Below, in pieces: positions 51,440 through 60,016 of a stretch of 64,000 nt of DNA. How positions within the stretch are numbered: position 1 is the first letter of the stretch; every line of letters begins with the position of its first letter. Made by a program: the position numbers and the translations under genes. Below the pieces are notes generated by a model. That model did not search any database and was not told the DNA's origin. It saw only the letters and a program-made list of their open reading frames with translations. The stretch is from Actinomadura rayongensis (GTDB lineage Bacteria; Actinomycetota; Actinomycetes; Streptosporangiales; Streptosporangiaceae): assembly GCF_009831215.1 (NCBI RefSeq), contig NZ_WUTW01000011.1:62001-126000 (forward strand), given 5' to 3'.

Positions 51440-52150
51440 ATGCCCACGTTCGCCGCGGACGGCAAGTACCTGACCGTCCTCAACCTGTTCACCACCGACA
51501 CCGACGAGAAGCAGGGCAAGCTGATCGGCGCGATGCGCGACGTCGTCGACAACGCCGCCTACCCGGGCTGGATCTCCAGCACCGTCCACAGCGGCAAGGC
51601 CAGCCCGGGGACGGCCAACTTCATCCAGTGGCGCAGCGGCGAGGACCTGGAGGCCCGCTACGCCGGCGAGGAGTTCAAGCACCGCACCCTCCCGCTGTTC
51701 CGGGAGATCACCACGTCCATCAAGCTGCTCCAGACCGACGTCGTCTACACCCAGCGGGCGCCGGAGCAGACGGAGATCGAGATCGGCCCGGACCGCGACG
51801 ACTTCACCGTCATCCAGGTGATCGGCGCGGTGGAAGGGGGCCTCGACGACCTGGTCGAGGCGCTCGGCGCGGGCCACGCGTGGCTGAGCGACGTCCCCGG
51901 TTACCGATCGCACACGGTCCTGCGGGGCCGCGCGGCGCGCGGTCTCGACGGCCCGTTCGCGGTCGTGTACTCACAGTGGGACGACGAGGCGTCGTTCACC
52001 GCGTTCCGGGACGTGAGCAAGGACGAGCAGTCGTCCGAGCGCCGCGCCGCGACCGAGCGGGTCGAGGCGCTGTCCACTTTCCACGACTGGAATACCTACC
52101 AGGTCGTCCACACCCGGTCGGCGGCGGCGCCGACCGGATCGGCCGTCTAG
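51440..52150 (+). CDS. Two-domain ABM-type oxygenase (AlpJ/JadG/GilOII-like)
   Basis: A 236-residue protein with two ABM (antibiotic biosynthesis monooxygenase) domains at about 10-110 and 120-225. Its ATG directly follows the preceding stop, without a gap. Size and architecture resemble AlpJ, JadG and GilOII, which open ring B of angucyclines using reduced flavin. Many other ABM proteins oxidise anthrones to quinones. The cluster therefore has a candidate ring-B oxygenase and a matching flavin reductase. Confidence 0.82.
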   Translation: MPTFAADGKYLTVLNLFTTDTDEKQGKLIGAMRDVVDNAAYPGWISSTVHSGKASPGTANFIQWRSGEDLEARYAGEEFKHRTLPLFREITTSIKLLQTDVVYTQRAPEQTEIEIGPDRDDFTVIQVIGAVEGGLDDLVEALGAGHAWLSDVPGYRSHTVLRGRAARGLDGPFAVVYSQWDDEASFTAFRDVSKDEQSSERRAATERVEALSTFHDWNTYQVVHTRSAAAPTGSAV

Positions 52151-52156
52151 AAAGAA

Positions 52157-52192
52157 CGCGGCGGGCGGGGCGCACGTGCCCCGCCCGCCGCG
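52157..52192 (+). terminator. Strong hairpin ending the polyketide operon
   Basis: A perfect 15-base GC stem (52157-52171 with 52178-52192) and a 6-base loop, 7 bases after the ABM stop. No T run follows, as is common in high-G+C actinomycetes. Confidence 0.85.
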
Positions 52193-52413
52193 TGTCCGGA
52201 AGTGGGCAGAAAATAAATCGAAATCTTCTCAGTCTGATCTGAAGGCCAGCTAAAGTCGCCTGCTCATACGCGATAGATAGCGCATGAACGGACCAGTTAA
52301 ATTACCCTGTGTCAGCTTGAAGCCGACAACGCCCGAACGCATAATACGAGTGTTCACGACCCCAAATTCACTGCGAAAATCTGCTGGTTCCACGACCCAC
52401 ACTGGGGCTGAGG
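52193..52413. promoter_or_regulatory. AT-rich regulatory region before the OmpR-type regulator
   Basis: 221 bases of markedly lower G+C than the rest, with several A/T tracts (GAAAATAAATCGAAATC) and no ORF. It separates the terminator from the OmpR-type gene and should hold its promoter and operator sites. No clear repeat pair is visible. Confidence 0.45.
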
Positions 52414-53115
52414 ATGCGCGTGCTCGTCGTTGAACCCGACTGCCGGACCGCGGAACATCTCGTCCACTGGCTCGTCCGGCACGGCTACGAGGTCGACCTC
52501 GTCGACACCGGCCGCCGGACGCTGGAGGTCGCCGCGACGGCGGACCTGGTCCTGCTGGACCTCGGTCTCCCCGACCTCGACGGGATCGAGGTCTGCCGCT
52601 CCCTGCGCGACCGCACCGACGCCCCGCTGATCACGTTCACCGGGTCCGGGACGGAGCTGGACCGGGTGCTGAGCCTTCAGGCCGGCGCCGACGACTGCAT
52701 GGTGAAGCCGTACGGGCTGCGGGAACTCGTGGCCAGGATGGAGGCGGTGATGCGCCGGGTGCTCCCGCGCGGCCGTGGCGTGCGCGGGCTGATCGCGCAC
52801 GGGACGCTGGAGATCGACCTGGACCGGCGGCAGGTGCGGGTCCGGGGCAACGACGTGGAGCTGACGCGCAAGGAGTTCGAGCTCCTGCGCATCCTCGCGT
52901 CCCGGCCCGAGTCGGTGATCACCCGCAGGGAGCTGATGTCACGGGTCTGGGAGGACGACTGGGCCGCCTCGACCCGCACGATCGACACGCACGTCAGCTC
53001 CCTGCGGCACAAGCTCGGCGACGCCGAGTGGATCGTCACGGTGCGCGGGGTGGGGTACCGGCTCGGGTCAGGATCGCTGACCAATGCGGCGGCGCAGGTC
53101 CAGCCACTCGTGTGA
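52414..53115 (+). CDS. OmpR-type response regulator (JadR1/LndI-like), orphan
   Basis: A 233-residue regulator with a receiver domain (about 1-115) and a winged-helix DNA-binding domain (about 130-225, with RTIDTHVSSLRHKLGD). The phospho-acceptor Asp (LLDLGLPD) and the switch Lys (VKPYG) are kept, but the acidic pair normally near residue 8 is reduced to E-P-D, so phosphorylation may be abnormal. Angucycline clusters often have such OmpR-type activators (JadR1, LanI, LndI). No kinase gene is nearby. A cluster activator is likely. Confidence 0.88.
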   Translation: MRVLVVEPDCRTAEHLVHWLVRHGYEVDLVDTGRRTLEVAATADLVLLDLGLPDLDGIEVCRSLRDRTDAPLITFTGSGTELDRVLSLQAGADDCMVKPYGLRELVARMEAVMRRVLPRGRGVRGLIAHGTLEIDLDRRQVRVRGNDVELTRKEFELLRILASRPESVITRRELMSRVWEDDWAASTRTIDTHVSSLRHKLGDAEWIVTVRGVGYRLGSGSLTNAAAQVQPLV

Positions 53116-53619
53116 CCGCCAGACGTGGCCCGGGTCGCGGCTGCACTCGATCTGGGCCGGCTCCTGGTCCGAGCCGGCGCGGCGCAGGAGCCGGCCGCCG
53201 CAGCCCGGCTCGACGCACCGGCCGATGGACTGGGGCCGCTCCTCGGGGAACGCGGCGTACCTGGCGCGGGCCACCAGGGACGCGAGCTGGTCGGGGACGG
53301 CCTCGGCCGCCGGATGCCCGGCCACCCAGGCGGCGTGCGTGCCGAGGAACGCGGCGAGGCCGGACACCTCGCAGCGCGGCGCCGACACCCGGCGCTGCAC
53401 GACGACGACGCGCGCCCACTGGATGAGGAAACTCTGGATCTTCGAGCGCGCCTCGGCGGCCTCGATGTTGAACGGCGCCGCCGCGGGCGGCGTCTTCGCT
53501 ATTTTCCCCACTCCCGGCCGCACATTGCCGCCGAGCAGCCGACCGCATTGTTCGTGCAGCCGCGCGACTTCGTCCAGGAGCTCGCGGATTTTCTCGGCCC
53601 GTCCCTCTGTTTTTCGCAC
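53068..53619 (-). CDS. Hypothetical protein with C-terminal zinc-finger-like motif
   Basis: About 183 residues. The tail has CVEPGCGG and CSRDPGHVWRSHEW, a Cys/His set that may bind zinc. The front is helical. The start is unsure: GTG 53619 lies almost inside a GGAGGC site; GTG 53637 and 53646 are alternatives. The end overlaps the OmpR-type gene by 48 bases on the opposite strand. Confidence 0.7.
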   Translation of the reverse strand: MRKTEGRAEKIRELLDEVARLHEQCGRLLGGNVRPGVGKIAKTPPAAAPFNIEAAEARSKIQSFLIQWARVVVVQRRVSAPRCEVSGLAAFLGTHAAWVAGHPAAEAVPDQLASLVARARYAAFPEERPQSIGRCVEPGCGGRLLRRAGSDQEPAQIECSRDPGHVWRSHEWLDLRRRIGQRS

Positions 53620-53766
53620 GCCTCCGACGCTAGGCACGCCGGGCACGGCCAACAAGACGGCCGCCGATGTTCTGAATCGTCCCCGGAAAACCTCTGACAT
53701 GGCGGACGCGGTTCTGACGCTCGGCTGACAATTGCGGGGCGCGCGGCGGACGGTAGCGTTCGGTGC

Positions 53767-54621
53767 ATGCGGCTTCACGTGGGATGCGCGATGTGGTCTC
53801 TCGCGCCCTGGCAGGGACGGTTCCTCCCCCATCCCCTCCCGCCCGGCGAACGGCTGCGCGCGTACGCGAGCTGGTGCAACGCGGTCGAGGGGAACACGAC
53901 GTTCTACGCGATCCCGGCGCGGAGCACGGTCGAGTCGTGGGCGCGGCAGGCCCCGGAGGACTTCCGGCTCGTCGCCAAGCTGCCCCGCACGATCACGCAC
54001 GAGCACCGGCTCGGCGCGTCCGGACATGACGATCTGCGCACGTTCCTGGACGTGATGGAACCGCTCGGCGCGCGGGCGCACGCGCTGTGGGTGCAGTTGC
54101 CCGGCGCGTTCGGGCCGGGCGATCTCGGCGCGCTGGCGGGCTTCCTGCGCGGGCTGCCGGGGACGTACGCGTACGCGGTCGAGGTGCGGCACCGGGCGTT
54201 CTTCGAGGATCCGCGCGCGGCGGCGCGGCTGGAGCAGGTGCTCGGCGCCGTCGGGGCCGAGTGGGTGCCGTTCGACACGACCGCGCTGTTCCGGAGTCCG
54301 CCGACGAGCGACGCCGAGCGGGACGCGTGGGCGAAGAAGCCGCGGCTGCCGCGCCGGACGGCCGCGCTGACGGGGCGTCCGATCGTCCGTTACCTCGGCC
54401 GTGACGACACGGCCCGGACGGTCGAGGGCTGGCAGGTGTGGGTCGAGACGGTCGCCGGGTGGCTGCGCGAGGGCCGCTCCCCCACCGTGTTCGTCCACAC
54501 GCCGGACAACGCCGAGGCGCCGCCGCTCGCGCGGCGCTTCCACGACGAGGTGCGGGCGCGCGTCCCGGGTCTGGAGCCGCTGCCCGAGCCGGTCCCGGCG
54601 GAGCCGCCGACGCTGTTCTGA
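53767..54621 (+). CDS. DUF72 family protein
   Basis: A 284-residue TIM-barrel-like protein of the DUF72 family: VGCAMWSLAPWQGRFLP, VEGNTTFYAIPARSTVESW and KLPRTITHEHRL at the start, and VFVHTPDNAEAPPLAR at the end are typical. Function is unknown. A strong hairpin follows the stop. Confidence 0.9.
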   Translation: MRLHVGCAMWSLAPWQGRFLPHPLPPGERLRAYASWCNAVEGNTTFYAIPARSTVESWARQAPEDFRLVAKLPRTITHEHRLGASGHDDLRTFLDVMEPLGARAHALWVQLPGAFGPGDLGALAGFLRGLPGTYAYAVEVRHRAFFEDPRAAARLEQVLGAVGAEWVPFDTTALFRSPPTSDAERDAWAKKPRLPRRTAALTGRPIVRYLGRDDTARTVEGWQVWVETVAGWLREGRSPTVFVHTPDNAEAPPLARRFHDEVRARVPGLEPLPEPVPAEPPTLF

Positions 54622-54647
54622 TCGGGTCTGATCAGGTCTGATCGGGC

Positions 54648-54677
54648 GCCGGGAGGGGCCGGGCGGCCCCTCCCGGC
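54648..54677. terminator. Bidirectional hairpin between convergent genes
   Basis: A perfect 13-base stem (GCCGGGAGGGGCC with its complement) and a 4-base loop lie between the DUF72 stop and the convergent gene ending at 54684. Confidence 0.8.
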
Positions 54678-54683
54678 GGCGGG

Positions 54684-55067
54684 TCAGCGGCCGGCCTTGG
54701 CGCGGGCGGCGCGCACGGCCTTCGTCCCGGCGTCGGCGGCACGGCCGCCGACGATGCCGGACTTGGCGCGCGTCTCGTGCGCGGCGGTCCGTGCGGCGCG
54801 CCGGGCGCGCGGCCAGAACCGGTTCGCGCGCTGGTGGCGGCGCCACAGCAGCATCGCGGCCAGCCCGGCGGCGACGCCCGCGACGCCCGCCCCGCTCAGG
54901 GCGAGCCGGGGCAGCGGCAGCGGGAGCGCCCGGCCGAGGTGCCGGAGCGTGGCTCCCGCGTCGTCGCGGATCTCCTCCGGGGAGACCTGCGCGTCGCCCA
55001 GGGGTGTGCCGAGTCCGTTCAGGCTCTCGGGACGGACGGGCTTCTGCGTGGTCAAGGGTGCTCCCCT
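54684..55067 (-). CDS. DUF3618-like small membrane-associated protein
   Basis: A protein of about 127 residues. SPEEIRDDAGATLRHLGRAL is the typical start of DUF3618-type proteins, followed by one hydrophobic helix (about 65-77) and a basic, Ala/Arg-rich tail. ATG 55067 or TTG 55052 (better spaced from GGGGAG) may be used. The function is unknown; a link to phage-shock-like membrane proteins is suspected. Confidence 0.65.
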   Translation of the reverse strand, partial: RGAPLTTQKPVRPESLNGLGTPLGDAQVSPEEIRDDAGATLRHLGRALPLPLPRLALSGAGVAGVAAGLAAMLLWRRHQRANRFWPRARRAARTAAHETRAKSGIVGGRAADAGTKAVRAARAKAGR

Positions 55068-55119
55068 CATCGGCACTGTCGGTCGTTTTCGGGGGTACCC
55101 GCGCCTCGGCGCGCAAACA

Positions 55120-55575
55120 TCAGCACCCGCAGGTTTCGCCGACGGGCGCGGTGAGCCCGTCCACCGGCGGCCGGACGAGCCCGTCGTCGGTCGCGTACGT
55201 CAGGCCCTCGCGCACCCAGTACTCGAACCCGCCGAGCATCTCCTTGACGCGGTAGCCGAGCCGCGCGAACTCCAGGGCGGCGCGGGTCGCCCCGTTGCAG
55301 GCCGGACCCCAGCAGTAGGTGACGACGGTCGCGGCGGGGTCGACGAGCGCGGGCGCGTCGGCGGCGATCCGGGACACGGGCAGGTGCAGCGCGCCGGGCA
55401 CGCGCCCGAGCGCCCAGGCCGCCGCGCGGCGCGCGTCCACGACGACGAGCCCGGCGACACCGGCGTCCAGGTCGGCGTGGACGTCGGACACGTCGGTCTC
55501 GAACGCGAGCCGGGCCGCGAAGTGGGCGACGGCGTCGGCGGGCGCGGCGGCGGGGACGGCGAGGACGCTGCTCAT
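55120..55575 (-). CDS. Rhodanese-domain protein
   Basis: A 151-residue single-domain rhodanese. VVDARRAAAWALGRVPGALHLP is the substrate region, and the active-site cysteine is the first in YCWGPACNGATRAA. The end has GETCGC, extra cysteines. It probably transfers sulfur or senses redox state. The GlxA-like regulator gene upstream is on the same strand. Confidence 0.85.
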   Translation of the reverse strand: MSSVLAVPAAAPADAVAHFAARLAFETDVSDVHADLDAGVAGLVVVDARRAAAWALGRVPGALHLPVSRIAADAPALVDPAATVVTYCWGPACNGATRAALEFARLGYRVKEMLGGFEYWVREGLTYATDDGLVRPPVDGLTAPVGETCGC

Positions 55576-55677
55576 GGGGGAACACCTCCGAGGTCGTGGG
55601 GTGCTCCCATCGTCGGCGCCGCGCCGGGGCGGGCGCGAGGGGCGCGACCGCCACCGTCCGTCCGATTCCCGCCAGGG

Positions 55678-56628
55678 TCAGGCGTGCGCGAACGCGCGCC
55701 GGTACGCGGTCGGCGTCGTGCGCATGCGGCGGGTGAACGCCTGCCGGTAGGCGGCGGCGCTGCCGAACCCGACGGCGGCGGCGATCTCGTCCACCGAGCC
55801 GTCCCCGGCCTCCAGCAGCGGCAGGCTCGCGGCGACGCGCTGCGCGGCGAGCCAGCGCATCGGGCTCGCCCCGGTCCGCCGGGCGAAGTGCCGCAGGTAG
55901 GAGCGTTCGGACATGCGCGCGGCGCGGGCGAGGTCGGCGACGGTCAGCGGCGCGGCGAGCCGGTCCAGCGCGAACGCCATGCTGCGCGCGACGCCGTCGT
56001 CGTCGGGGCCGGGCGGGCGCACCGCCGCCTCGATGAACTGGGCCTGCCCTCCCTCGCGGTGCGGCGGGACGACGAACCGGCGCGCGACGGCGTTCGCGAC
56101 CGCCGCGCCGTGGTCGGCCCGGACGAGGTGCAGGCACAGGTCGATGCCCGCCGCGCTGCCCGCGCTGGTCAGGACGTCACCGTCGTCCACGTAGAGGACG
56201 TCCGGGTCGACCTCGATGTCCGGATGGCGCTCGGCGAGACGCGCCGCGTACCGCCAGTGGGTGGTGGCGCGGCGGCCCGCGAGGATCCCGGCGGCGGCGA
56301 GCGCGAACGCGCCCGAGCAGATGGACACGAGCCGCGCGCCCCGGGCGTGCGCGCGGCGCAGGGCGTCCACCAGCGCGGCGGGCACCGGGTCCGGGGCGCC
56401 CGGGACGATCACGGTGTCGGCGGCGGCGAGCGCGTCGAACCCGTGCCCGGCGCGCAGCGTGAACCCGCCGACGGCGGTCAGGTCGCGGCCGGGCTCGGCG
56501 GCGCAGACCAGCAGCTCGTACCACGGCCGGTCGCCGAGTTCCGGGCGGTGCAGCCCGAACACCTCGACGACCACGCCGAGCTCGAACGTCGTCATGCCGT
56601 CGAACACGGCCACCGCGACCTGGTGCAT
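55678..56628 (-). CDS. GlxA-type AraC-family regulator (DJ-1/PfpI + HTH)
   Basis: A 316-residue regulator. The N-terminal half is DJ-1/PfpI-like, with SICSGAFALAAAGIL at the nucleophile elbow and a GLHRPELG segment before it. The C-terminal half has the two AraC helix-turn-helix motifs (TVADLARAARMSERSYLRHFARRTG and EIAAAVGFGSAAAYRQAF). It probably controls the rhodanese gene just downstream. Confidence 0.92.
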   Translation of the reverse strand: MHQVAVAVFDGMTTFELGVVVEVFGLHRPELGDRPWYELLVCAAEPGRDLTAVGGFTLRAGHGFDALAAADTVIVPGAPDPVPAALVDALRRAHARGARLVSICSGAFALAAAGILAGRRATTHWRYAARLAERHPDIEVDPDVLYVDDGDVLTSAGSAAGIDLCLHLVRADHGAAVANAVARRFVVPPHREGGQAQFIEAAVRPPGPDDDGVARSMAFALDRLAAPLTVADLARAARMSERSYLRHFARRTGASPMRWLAAQRVAASLPLLEAGDGSVDEIAAAVGFGSAAAYRQAFTRRMRTTPTAYRRAFAHA

Positions 56629-56656
56629 GCCCGGAATGTAGCCGAACGTCCGGAGT

Positions 56657-57277
56657 TCAGGAGCCGGGCGGGTCGCCGGCGAGCAGGTCGGCGAACGGCG
56701 TCGGCTCGGCGTAGGGGTCCGGGCGGACGGCCGGGGCGCGGCCCGCGACGAGGTCGGCCAGCTCGCGGCCCGCCCGCGCGGCGCGTCCGGCCAGCGGGTC
56801 GGCCGCGTCCCCGAAGTCGGCGGTGGCCGCGAACACGGCCGTCGGGACGACCGCCGCCCGCAGGTACGCCAGCAGCGGGCGCAGCGCGAAGTCGAGCGCC
56901 AGCGAGTGCCGCGCGGTGCCGCCGGTCGCGCCGAGCAGCACCGGACGGCCTTCCAGCGCGCCGGGCTCCAGGACGTCGAAGAACGTTTTGAACAGCCCGT
57001 TGTAGGAGCCGTTGTAGATCGGCGTGACGGCGACCACGCCGTCCGCGCCGGTGACGGCCTCGATCGTCGCGCGCAGCTCGCGGCCGGGGAATCCGGTGAG
57101 CAGGCCGTCGGTCAGCGCGTGCGCGTGGTCGCGCAGGTCGACCGGCACGACGTCGACGGCGTCGCCGCGGTCGCGCAGCGCGTCCGCGGCGGCGGCGCCG
57201 AGCCGGTCGGCGAGCAGGCGCGTGGACGACGGGCGGCCGAGCCCCGCCGCCACGACCGCGAGCGTCCGGTCCGTCAC
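56657..57277 (-). CDS. NADPH-dependent FMN reductase (CE1759-like)
   Basis: A 206-residue flavodoxin-fold reductase: GLGRPSSTRLLADRLG at the FMN phosphate site and VAVTPIYNGSYNGLFKTFFD, with GATGGTARHSLALDFALRPLL, typical of the family. GTG 57277 overlaps the stop of the luciferase-like gene. The pair is a known two-component monooxygenase arrangement in actinobacteria. Confidence 0.9.
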   Translation of the reverse strand: MTDRTLAVVAAGLGRPSSTRLLADRLGAAAADALRDRGDAVDVVPVDLRDHAHALTDGLLTGFPGRELRATIEAVTGADGVVAVTPIYNGSYNGLFKTFFDVLEPGALEGRPVLLGATGGTARHSLALDFALRPLLAYLRAAVVPTAVFAATADFGDAADPLAGRAARAGRELADLVAGRAPAVRPDPYAEPTPFADLLAGDPPGS

Positions 57278-58368
57278 CGCTCCACCTCCTGCGCCTGGGC
57301 CGCCGCGACGCGGGCGGCGTGCGTCGGCGCGTCCGGAACGTGCGCGGGACGCCCGATCGCGAACTCCTTGCGCAGCACCGGGACGACCTCCTCGCCGAGC
57401 AGGTCGAGCTGCTCCAGGACGGTCTTCAGCGGCAGCCCCGCGTGGTCCATGAGGAACAGCTGGCGCTGGTAGTCGCCGAAGTCCTCGCGGAACTGGAGCG
57501 TCCGGTCGATGACCTGCTGCGGGCTGCCGACGATCAGCGGCGTCTCGGCCATGAAGTCCTCCAGCGACGGCCCGTGCCCGTAGACGGGCGCGTTGTCGAA
57601 GTAGGGCCGGAACTCGCGGATCGCGTCCTGGGAGTTGCGGCGCAGGAACGCCTGGCCGCCGAGCCCGACGATCGCCTGGTCGGCGCTCCCGTGCCCGTAG
57701 TGCTCGTAGCGGCGCCGGTAGAGCCCGATGAGCCGCTGGTAGTGCTCCTTGGGCCAGAAGATGTTGTTGGCGAAGAACCCGTCGCCGTAGTACGCGGCCT
57801 GCTCGGCGATCTCGGGGCTGCGGATCGAGCCGTGCCAGACGAAGGGCGGGACGCCGTCCAGCGGGCGCGGCGTGGACGTGAACGCCTGCAGCGGCGTGCG
57901 GTGCTTGCCCTGCCAGTCCACGACGTCCTCGCGCCACAGCCGGTGCAGCAGGTGGTAGTTCTCGACGGCCAGCTCGATGCCGTCGCGGATGTCCTTGCCG
58001 AACCACGGGTAGACGGGCCCGGTGTTGCCCCGGCCGAGGACGAGGTCGGCGCGCCCGTCGGACAGGTGCTGGAGCATCGCGTAGTCCTCGGCGATCTTCA
58101 CCGGGTCGTTGGTGGTGATCAGCGTGGTCGCGGTGGACAGCACGAGCCGTTCGGTGCGCGCCGCCAGGTACCCGAGCATCGTCGTCGGCGAGGACGGCAC
58201 GAACGGCGGGTTGTGGTGCTCGCCGGTCGCGAAGACGTCAAGGCCGACCTCCTCGGCCTTCTGCGCGATCGTCACCATCGCCCGGATGCGCTCGGCCTCG
58301 GTGGGCGTGCGCCCGGTCGTCGGGTCCGGGGTCACGTCCCCGACGGAGAAGATCCCGAACTGCATCAT
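57274..58368 (-). CDS. Luciferase-like flavin-dependent monooxygenase (CE1758-like)
   Basis: A 364-residue LLM-class protein: FATGEHHNPPFVPSSPTTMLGYLAARTERLVLSTA is the family core, and VWHGSIRSPEIAEQAAYYGDGFFANN the typical middle part. It uses FMNH2 from its coupled reductase. Two ATGs at 58368 and 58365 are possible starts behind GGAGGCGGGC. The substrate is unknown. Confidence 0.92.
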   Translation of the reverse strand: MMQFGIFSVGDVTPDPTTGRTPTEAERIRAMVTIAQKAEEVGLDVFATGEHHNPPFVPSSPTTMLGYLAARTERLVLSTATTLITTNDPVKIAEDYAMLQHLSDGRADLVLGRGNTGPVYPWFGKDIRDGIELAVENYHLLHRLWREDVVDWQGKHRTPLQAFTSTPRPLDGVPPFVWHGSIRSPEIAEQAAYYGDGFFANNIFWPKEHYQRLIGLYRRRYEHYGHGSADQAIVGLGGQAFLRRNSQDAIREFRPYFDNAPVYGHGPSLEDFMAETPLIVGSPQQVIDRTLQFREDFGDYQRQLFLMDHAGLPLKTVLEQLDLLGEEVVPVLRKEFAIGRPAHVPDAPTHAARVAAAQAQEVER

Positions 58369-58439
58369 GCCCGCCTCCAGGTAGTAGAAAATTCAACCGC
58401 TCGGAACCGTACCGGAGAACGGTCTATTCCGCGCGGCGC

Positions 58440-59942
58440 TCAGACGGGCGCGGGCTCCCGCTCGCCCGTCTCCGCCTCGGCGGTCGCGGTGAGGTTGCGC
58501 GGCATCCGGCCGAAGATCAGCCCGTGGAACGGCGAGATCGACCACCAGTACAGATGGCCGAGCAGCCCGTGCGGCCGGAAGATCGCGCGCTGCCGGTACC
58601 GGCTGCCCCCGGCGCCGTCCGGCTCGACCGACAGGTCCAGCCACGCCCGGCCGGGCAGCAGCATCTCGGCGCGCAGCCGCAGCGAGCGGCCCGGATCCAG
58701 CGTCTCCACCCGCCAGAAGTCCAGCGCGTCGCCGACCCGCAGCCGCTCGGGGTCGCGGCGGCCCCGGCGCAGCCCGACCCCGCCGACCATCCGGTCCAGC
58801 ACGCCGCGCAGCCGCCACGCCACCGGCAGCGAGTACCAGCCGTGCCGGCCGCCGATGCTCTCGATCACCCGCCACACCGCCGGGGCCGGCGCCCGCGTGG
58901 CCTGCTCGCGCTCGTCCACGAACAGCACGCCGCCCGCCCAGTCGGGGTCGGTCGGCAGCGGGTCGCTCGACGCGCCCGGCGTCGCGGCCGAACCCCACCA
59001 GGTGCTCACGTCCCCGGTCCGGACGCGCCGCAGCGCCCGCCGGACGGACTCCTCGAAGCCCAGCAGCCCGTCCGGCGGATCCGGGACGTACCGGGCGATG
59101 TCGTGCTCGCCCGCCACGACCTCGCTCGTCAGCGACTCCACCAGCGGCCGGGCGATCTGCCCCGGCACCGGCGTCACCAGCCCGACCCACAGGCTCGACA
59201 GCTTCGGCGTCAGCAGCGGCACGCCGACGATCACCCGGTGCGGCAGGCCCGCGGCGGCGGCGTAGCGCAGCATCATCTCCCGGTAGGTCAGGACGTCCGG
59301 GCCCGCGATGTCGAAGCCCCGGTTCACCTCCGGCGGCAGATGCGCCGCGCCGACGAGGTAGCCGAGGACGTCGCGGATCGCGATCGGCTGGACGCGCGAG
59401 CGCACCCACGTCGGCGTCACCATCGCGGGCAGCCGCTCGGTCAGGTACCGCAGCATCTCGAACGACGCCGACCCCGAGCCGATGATCACCCCGGCGCGCA
59501 GCACCACCGTCGGGACGGGCGAGCCCAGCAGGATCCGCGCGACCTCCGCCCGCGACCGCAGATGGCGCGACAGCTCGCCGCCCGAGCGCAGGCCGCCGAG
59601 GAACACGATCCGGCCGACGCCCGCCGCCGCGGCGGCGTCCGCGAACGCCTGCGCGGCGCGCCGGTCCCGCTCGGCGAAGTCGCCGCCCTTCCCGCCCATC
59701 GCGTGGATGAGGTAGTAGGCGACGTCCACGCCGTCCAGCGCGGCGGGCAGCGTCGCCGGGTCCAGGGGGTCGCCCCGGACTATCTCGGCCCGGTCCGCCC
59801 ACGGGTGCGCGCGCGCCGCGTCCGGGCGCCGCACCATGCACCGCACCGCGAACCCCGCGTCGAGCAGTTCCGGGACGAGCCTGCCGCCGATGTAGCCGGT
59901 CGCGCCCGTCACCAGGCAGCGCCGTTCCTCCGCATGTGCCAT
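58440..59942 (-). CDS. NAD(P)-binding SDR with DUF2867 domain
   Basis: A 500-residue protein. The N-terminal part (about 1-300) is an extended SDR/NmrA-type fold with TGATGYIGGRLVPEL. The C-terminal part (about 320-490) fits DUF2867, a SRPBCC-like domain, with the WRVETLDPGRSLRLRAEM and LYWWSISPFHGLIFGRM stretches characteristic of the family. The function is unknown; membrane-associated quinone-related roles have been suggested for such fusions. Confidence 0.88.
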   Translation of the reverse strand: MAHAEERRCLVTGATGYIGGRLVPELLDAGFAVRCMVRRPDAARAHPWADRAEIVRGDPLDPATLPAALDGVDVAYYLIHAMGGKGGDFAERDRRAAQAFADAAAAAGVGRIVFLGGLRSGGELSRHLRSRAEVARILLGSPVPTVVLRAGVIIGSGSASFEMLRYLTERLPAMVTPTWVRSRVQPIAIRDVLGYLVGAAHLPPEVNRGFDIAGPDVLTYREMMLRYAAAAGLPHRVIVGVPLLTPKLSSLWVGLVTPVPGQIARPLVESLTSEVVAGEHDIARYVPDPPDGLLGFEESVRRALRRVRTGDVSTWWGSAATPGASSDPLPTDPDWAGGVLFVDEREQATRAPAPAVWRVIESIGGRHGWYSLPVAWRLRGVLDRMVGGVGLRRGRRDPERLRVGDALDFWRVETLDPGRSLRLRAEMLLPGRAWLDLSVEPDGAGGSRYRQRAIFRPHGLLGHLYWWSISPFHGLIFGRMPRNLTATAEAETGEREPAPV

Positions 59943-60016
59943 GGACCGCGCCTACCCGCACGGCGCCGCGCCGACGCACGCGCGGTCTCGTCAGAGCCGG
60001 TTGTTAGGGTCGGCCC

